From UBA2402 sp037139735 (lineage in GTDB: Bacteria > Planctomycetota > Phycisphaerae > Phycisphaerales > UBA1924): a stretch of DNA of 64,000 nt. The stretch is from contig JBAXFU010000001.1 in NCBI GenBank assembly GCA_037139735.1, positions 1 through 64,000 on the forward strand, in the 5' to 3' direction. Positions 60,186-64,000 of this stretch are shown here, one piece after another. The stretch's first letter is position 1, and every line of letters starts with the position of its first letter. The translations under genes were made by a program, and so were the position numbers. Below the pieces are notes generated by a model. That model saw only the letters and a program-made list of their open reading frames with translations, was not told the origin of the DNA and did no database searches.

Positions 60186-61931
60186 ATGAAGAGCGCGAAA
60201 ATCCTGAAGGCATTCGAGTACGTCCTGACGGCTGGCCTTGCTTTGTCCGTGACGGCTGCGGCGCGGGCGCAACTTGTCAACGGCGTGGCGGCGGGCGAAA
60301 CCACTTCCTCCTCATCGCTGCTCTGGGCGCGCAGCCTTTCCGCGGGGACGGTGAACTTCGAGGTGGCGACGGACGCTGCGTTCACCAACATCGTTTCGTC
60401 ACGATCCGCGACGGTGGCCGACGTGACGGCTCCGGCGAAGGTCGCCGTGAACGGCCTGACGGCGGGGACTCAGTACTACTACCGTGCGACGGATGCGAGC
60501 GGCGGGACCGCCTCGGGCGCGTTCCGGACCGCTCGCGACTCGGGCCGCGCGGGCTTCCGCATGGGGGTCTCCGGCGACTGGCGAGGCGAACTGGCTCCGT
60601 ACCCGGCGTTGAGGAACGTCGCCGGCGCGAACCTTGACATGTGGATGAACCTCGGCGACACCATCTACGCGGACGTCTCGTCGCCCGCCGTCTCCGGCCA
60701 GGCACAAACGCTCTCGCAGTTCCGCGCCAAGCACAACGAGGTTCTCTCCGACCATCTGGGCATGAACGTCCACCGCGACATCAGGCAGTCGACCACGGTG
60801 TACGCGACGATCGACGATCACGAGGTCACCAACGACTTTGCCGGCGGCGCCCCCGCCTCGAGCGATCCTCGCTTCGGAACCACGTCGGGCCTCATCAACC
60901 AGACCTCGATGTTCAACAACGGACTCCAGGCATTCCAGGAGTACCACCCGATGGAGCATCGGGTCTGGTCGGGCACCGGCGACGCTCGCATGGAGGGCCG
61001 TCCCGACCTCTACCGCTCGCAGCGGTTCGGTCAGGACGCGCAGTTCTTCTCCGTCGACGCCCGCAGTTTCCGCGATCAGGAACTCCCCGGGGCCAACCCC
61101 GCCGATCCGTCGACCTTCCCCGGGTACGTCGCGAGCACGTTCACGCCCGGCCGCACCATGCTCGGCAACGCGCAGGTCGATCGCCTGAAGGCGGACCTGA
61201 GCGCCGCCCAGGCCTCGGGCGTCACGTGGAAGTTCGTGATGATGCCCGAACCCATCCAGAACCTCGGTGTTCTCAGCGCTTCGGACCGCTACGAGGGATA
61301 CGCGGCCGAGCGCAACGCCCTCCTGCGTTACATCGATCAGAACGACATCGACAACGTCGTCTTCATCTCGGCCGACATTCACGGCACGCTGGTCAACAAC
61401 CTCACGTACAACAACGCCCCGTTCCAGCCGCAGATCCAGAGCGGCGCGTGGGAGATCAGCACGGGGTCGGGCGCGTATGCCGCACCGTTCGGACCGACCG
61501 TCGCCGGTTTGGCGGCCTCGCTGGGCCTGCCGGGGTCCATTCCGCTGTCCACCTACCTGGCGCTCCCGGCCATGCAGCAGGAAGGGTACATTCAGGCCAT
61601 CGTGAACAGCGGCCTGCAAGGTCTGGGCTACGACCTTCTCGGCTTGCAGGGCTCGGGCATTCCCCACCAGCTCCTGCAGGGCACGTGGACGGCGACCAAC
61701 TCCTTCGGATGGACTCAGTTCGACGTCGATCCGATCACGCAGCGCCTGACGGTGACCACGTGGGGCACTCCGTGGTACGACGCCGCCTTCCTCCAAGCGA
61801 ACCCGGCGGTCGTCGCGAACATGCAGCCGCAGATCCTTCAGCAGTTCACCGTCGACGCCATCCCGTCGCCTGGAGCGGCGACGCTGCTGGCCATGGCCGC
61901 CCTCCGCGGCGGTCGCCGGCGTCGTCGCTGA
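60186..61931 (+). CDS. Secreted PhoD-like phosphatase with PEP-CTERM-like signal
   Basis: A 581-residue PhoD-type alkaline phosphatase/phosphodiesterase. The signal peptide ends near ARAQ. An N-terminal fibronectin-like domain (about 25-115, with NGLTAGTQYYYRATD) is followed by the phosphatase fold: FRMGVSGDWRGE, MWMNLGDTIYAD, TIDDHEVTNDF and, late, VVFISADIHGTLVNNL, the metal-binding aspartates and histidine. It should hydrolyse phosphomonoesters or diesters outside the cell with Fe/Ca. The C terminus is a sorting signal: PSPGA, a short hydrophobic run, then RRRRR. A strong ribosome site (AAGGAGAG) fixes the ATG. It precedes a DNRLRE-domain protein by 41 bases. Confidence 0.92.
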   Translation: MKSAKILKAFEYVLTAGLALSVTAAARAQLVNGVAAGETTSSSSLLWARSLSAGTVNFEVATDAAFTNIVSSRSATVADVTAPAKVAVNGLTAGTQYYYRATDASGGTASGAFRTARDSGRAGFRMGVSGDWRGELAPYPALRNVAGANLDMWMNLGDTIYADVSSPAVSGQAQTLSQFRAKHNEVLSDHLGMNVHRDIRQSTTVYATIDDHEVTNDFAGGAPASSDPRFGTTSGLINQTSMFNNGLQAFQEYHPMEHRVWSGTGDARMEGRPDLYRSQRFGQDAQFFSVDARSFRDQELPGANPADPSTFPGYVASTFTPGRTMLGNAQVDRLKADLSAAQASGVTWKFVMMPEPIQNLGVLSASDRYEGYAAERNALLRYIDQNDIDNVVFISADIHGTLVNNLTYNNAPFQPQIQSGAWEISTGSGAYAAPFGPTVAGLAASLGLPGSIPLSTYLALPAMQQEGYIQAIVNSGLQGLGYDLLGLQGSGIPHQLLQGTWTATNSFGWTQFDVDPITQRLTVTTWGTPWYDAAFLQANPAVVANMQPQILQQFTVDAIPSPGAATLLAMAALRGGRRRRR

Positions 61932-61972
61932 ACGGGCGTGGGCGACAACCGAACGAACGAGGCGGTAACTTC

Positions 61973-62821
61973 ATGTCGACTTCCGGTTACAAGCGTCCAA
62001 TGGCCTGCCTGATCGTGATGGCCGCGGCATCGGCTCGTGCCGACGTCGTCGAGATCGTCGCGTCCCAGGACGCAACGCTCTTCGAGGACGCCGCCGGGGC
62101 CCTCGCCGATGGAGGGGGCCCCGGGCTCTTCGCCGGGTACACGCTCCGCAACTCGTCGAGATTCCGCCGCGCTTTGTTGAAGTTCGATCTCGACGCCGTC
62201 CCCGCCGACGCGGTCATCCTCGACGTGCGATTGAGCCTGTACGTGTCGCGGGCCATCAGCGACAACAACCCGGTGACGGTGCACGCAACGACCCGCCAGT
62301 GGAGCGAGGGGCCCACTGGCGCCGAGGGCGGCGGGGGCGGCGGCGGGCCAGCCGCCCCCGGGGACGCGACGTGGAGTCATGCGAACTGGCCGTCCGTGGC
62401 CTGGAGTTCGCCGGGGGGCGACTTCGTCGCTCGGCCGGTCGCCTCGGCCTTGGTGGGCTATGACGGCCCGGTCGTCTGGACATCGACAGCCGACTTCGTT
62501 TCGCTCGTGCGGCGCTGGCAAGAGAACCCCTCGTCGAACCACGGCCTGCTGTTGAAGGGCGACGAGACATCCAACGGCAGCGCCAAGCGTTTCGACAGTC
62601 GTGAAGGCTCCGTGCCCTCGCGCCGGCCCACCCTGATCGTCTCCTTCGCGCCTTGTCCCGCCGACTTCAATCGCGATGGCGGGGTGGACGGCGCGGACGT
62701 CGCAGGCTTTTTCGAGCGGTGGGAGCAAGGCGACGCGCGAAGCGACGTCAACCTCGATGGCGGGGTCGACGGGTCGGACGTCGAGCGATTCTTCCTGGTC
62801 TGGGAAGCCGGCGGCTGCTGA
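61973..62821 (+). CDS. Secreted DNRLRE-domain protein with dockerin-like tail
   Basis: A 282-residue exported protein. The signal peptide (about 1-23, cleaved near ASARA) precedes a DNRLRE domain: QDATLFEDAAGALADGGGPG, a conserved opening with 'RALLKFDLDAVPADAVILDVRLSLYV'-type strands. The C-terminal 55 residues hold two calcium-loop repeats (FNRDGGVDGADVAGFF and VNLDGGVDGSDVERFF) ending WEAGGC, as in the two other Gly-Gly-Cys tails. The central glycine-rich stretch is probably a flexible linker. It lies 41 bases downstream of the phosphatase gene and could be attached to the same surface structure. Confidence 0.88.
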   Translation: MSTSGYKRPMACLIVMAAASARADVVEIVASQDATLFEDAAGALADGGGPGLFAGYTLRNSSRFRRALLKFDLDAVPADAVILDVRLSLYVSRAISDNNPVTVHATTRQWSEGPTGAEGGGGGGGPAAPGDATWSHANWPSVAWSSPGGDFVARPVASALVGYDGPVVWTSTADFVSLVRRWQENPSSNHGLLLKGDETSNGSAKRFDSREGSVPSRRPTLIVSFAPCPADFNRDGGVDGADVAGFFERWEQGDARSDVNLDGGVDGSDVERFFLVWEAGGC

Positions 62822-62992
62822 CCCGCTTGGCCGGTTCGATCGACGTCGCAGGGGCACGATTCCTTCGCCACGCACCGTTCGACCCGCCACACGAGGGTCT
62901 CTGGCCCTCGCGATGATCGGTCTGCGGGGTCGGGCGTGAGGTCGCGTGGTCGGGTCGGCTCGGCCTGTTCGGACCCCGTTGGGCGATCGACG

Positions 62993-63772
62993 TCAGCGGC
63001 GACGGAGCATCGCCCCGCCGCCGAGCAGCACGACCAGCCATGCGCCCGGCGACGGCGCCATCACGCCGCCGAGCGAGCGGTCCATGCGGATCTCATCGAT
63101 CGCGGTCAGAAGGTTGCCGCTCTGGATGGCCAGCCCGTTGGTGTTCAGTGCGGCCGTGTCGATCCCCAGCAGCGGTTCGCCGAGTGCATCGACCGATGGC
63201 GGGTTGACCCAGCAATCGACGCGCTGACCGCCGCTGCGTGGCGAGAAACGCACCAGCACGAAGTTGGTGAGCAGCAGCGACACCGAACCCGGGGCGGATG
63301 CCACGGTGACAAGGGGCTGACCAAAGACGCTGTGCGACACCTCGGCGCGCCCGAGGCCCGCCGTCCCCTGCGTGGAGACGTTCAGGGTGCTGCCGCCGTA
63401 GAACTGAAGGACGACGTTGCCGTTGTTCCCGCCTTGGTTGGCGAGGAACGAGGCCCAATAGGTTTCGGTGGGGCGGAAGTTGGCCGCGTTCAGGTTCAGG
63501 CCGCGGGCGCTCCCGGTGGAGATCGCCCGGCCTCCGACCGGATCGATCGCCGACGGATGCGTGAGTCCGGGTTCCGCCATCGTGATCGAGATCGACCAGG
63601 GCGAGTTCGTGAAGCCGCTGCCGCCCACGGGCGGCGGGTTGGCGATGGTGTACGAGCCCGGCGGATACGAGAACCCGTCGTGCACGATCGACGCGAACGC
63701 GTCGGCGCCCGCATGCAGACTCGCGGCCACGACTCCACACCCGATCCACGACTTGGAGACACGAACTTTCAC
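62993..63772 (-). CDS. Secreted protein with PEP-CTERM-like sorting signal
   Basis: A 259-residue exported protein. After a signal-like segment (cleavage near ADAFAS) the mature part has a jelly-roll pattern: DGFSYPPGSYTIANPPPVGG, ETYWASFLANQGGNNGN, VVLQFYGGSTLNVST, and IDEIRMDRSLGG, as in planctomycete choice-of-anchor proteins. The C terminus is the sorting tail PSPGAWLVVLLGGGAMLRRR. The start at GTG 63772 is the only reasonable one; no ribosome site is clear. It is convergent with the DNRLRE-domain gene. Function unknown beyond likely surface location. Confidence 0.82.
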   Translation of the reverse strand: MKVRVSKSWIGCGVVAASLHAGADAFASIVHDGFSYPPGSYTIANPPPVGGSGFTNSPWSISITMAEPGLTHPSAIDPVGGRAISTGSARGLNLNAANFRPTETYWASFLANQGGNNGNVVLQFYGGSTLNVSTQGTAGLGRAEVSHSVFGQPLVTVASAPGSVSLLLTNFVLVRFSPRSGGQRVDCWVNPPSVDALGEPLLGIDTAALNTNGLAIQSGNLLTAIDEIRMDRSLGGVMAPSPGAWLVVLLGGGAMLRRR

Positions 63773-64000
63773 CCGTCAAGTGGAACATCAGATGACGCCG
63801 TTGCAAGCGACGTCGGACACTTTCACGGAATCCTCTCGTCGGTCGATGAGGCATTCAAGCGTCGAAGGGTGCCGCAGGGTCGACGGGCGTGGTTCGCCCA
63901 GGGCTCTGCCTCCCATGCCACCCGCCGCACCCGCCGATGGTGCCCCGATGACGCCGCTTCGCGGAGCGGTACACGACCGCCCGGGGCCCGCGTGTCCTGG
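63773..64000. other. Gene-free right end
   Basis: No credible gene in the final 228 bases. The sequence is GC-rich and could hold the upstream region of the gene at 62993, whose promoter should lie here on the minus strand, but no convincing boxes are visible. Confidence 0.45.

Noticed and set aside
60641..61972. Upstream extension of the DNRLRE gene through the phosphatase gene
   Set aside because: It overlaps PhoD in another frame, and the signal peptide starts at 61973.

Overview
The window is high-GC bacterial DNA, densely coded on both strands. Several traits point to the Planctomycetota, most likely a Phycisphaerae-type lineage: secreted proteins ending in dockerin-like 'D.N.DGGVDG.D...FF..W' pairs closed by Gly-Gly-Cys, secreted proteins with short PAPGA/PSPGA C-terminal sorting signals ending in Arg runs, and orphan pseudopilins with an FTLIELLVVIA start. 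The assignment is an inference from these protein styles; there is no rRNA here to settle it.

Layout. 1-5.5 kb: the tail of an unknown gene, a secreted protein next to a Tat-exported flavin amine oxidase, rmuC, and a 690-bp gene-free mosaic of repeats. 5.5-9.4 kb: saccharopine dehydrogenase family gene, a CoA-transferase, tRNA-Lys(CTT), a zinc-ribbon membrane protein. 9.5-15.5 kb: a minus-strand run of exported proteins (coiled-coil protein, subtilase with dockerin-like tail, PEP-CTERM-like protein, beta-propeller protein). 15.6-17.3 kb: a small metal-response operon (CsoR-type repressor, heavy-metal-binding lipoprotein, outer-membrane barrel) behind a perfect palindromic operator. 17.3-22.9 kb: a secreted unknown, a Ycf46-like AAA ATPase, an alcohol dehydrogenase, a sarcosine-oxidase family enzyme.

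22.9-35.2 kb is the most distinctive part. A minus-strand operon carries a GH94 glycoside phosphorylase, a pseudopilin, a small anchored protein, a sugar-binding protein and two ABC permeases. It faces a plus-strand set with a secreted dockerin-tailed protein, a second pseudopilin and a 910-residue lamin-tail protein. The intergenic region between them holds three LacI-type operator palindromes, but no LacI regulator and no transport ATPase is encoded here. The reading is an oligosaccharide capture, import and phosphorolysis locus joined to pseudopilins.

35.3-48.7 kb: lipB, then nusA, infB, DUF503, rbfA, a helix-hairpin-helix protein, a giant TPR lipoprotein, yebC and hutH, with an attenuator-like terminator in the nusA leader. 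48.9-54.7 kb: htrA-type protease, panB, a xylulokinase-like kinase, a glycosyltransferase and an unknown. 54.9-58.9 kb: tRNA-Leu(GAG) with promoter and terminator, ligA, apaG, thiS and thiG. 58.9-64 kb: two small membrane proteins, a PhoD-like phosphatase, a DNRLRE/dockerin-tailed protein and a last PEP-CTERM-like protein.
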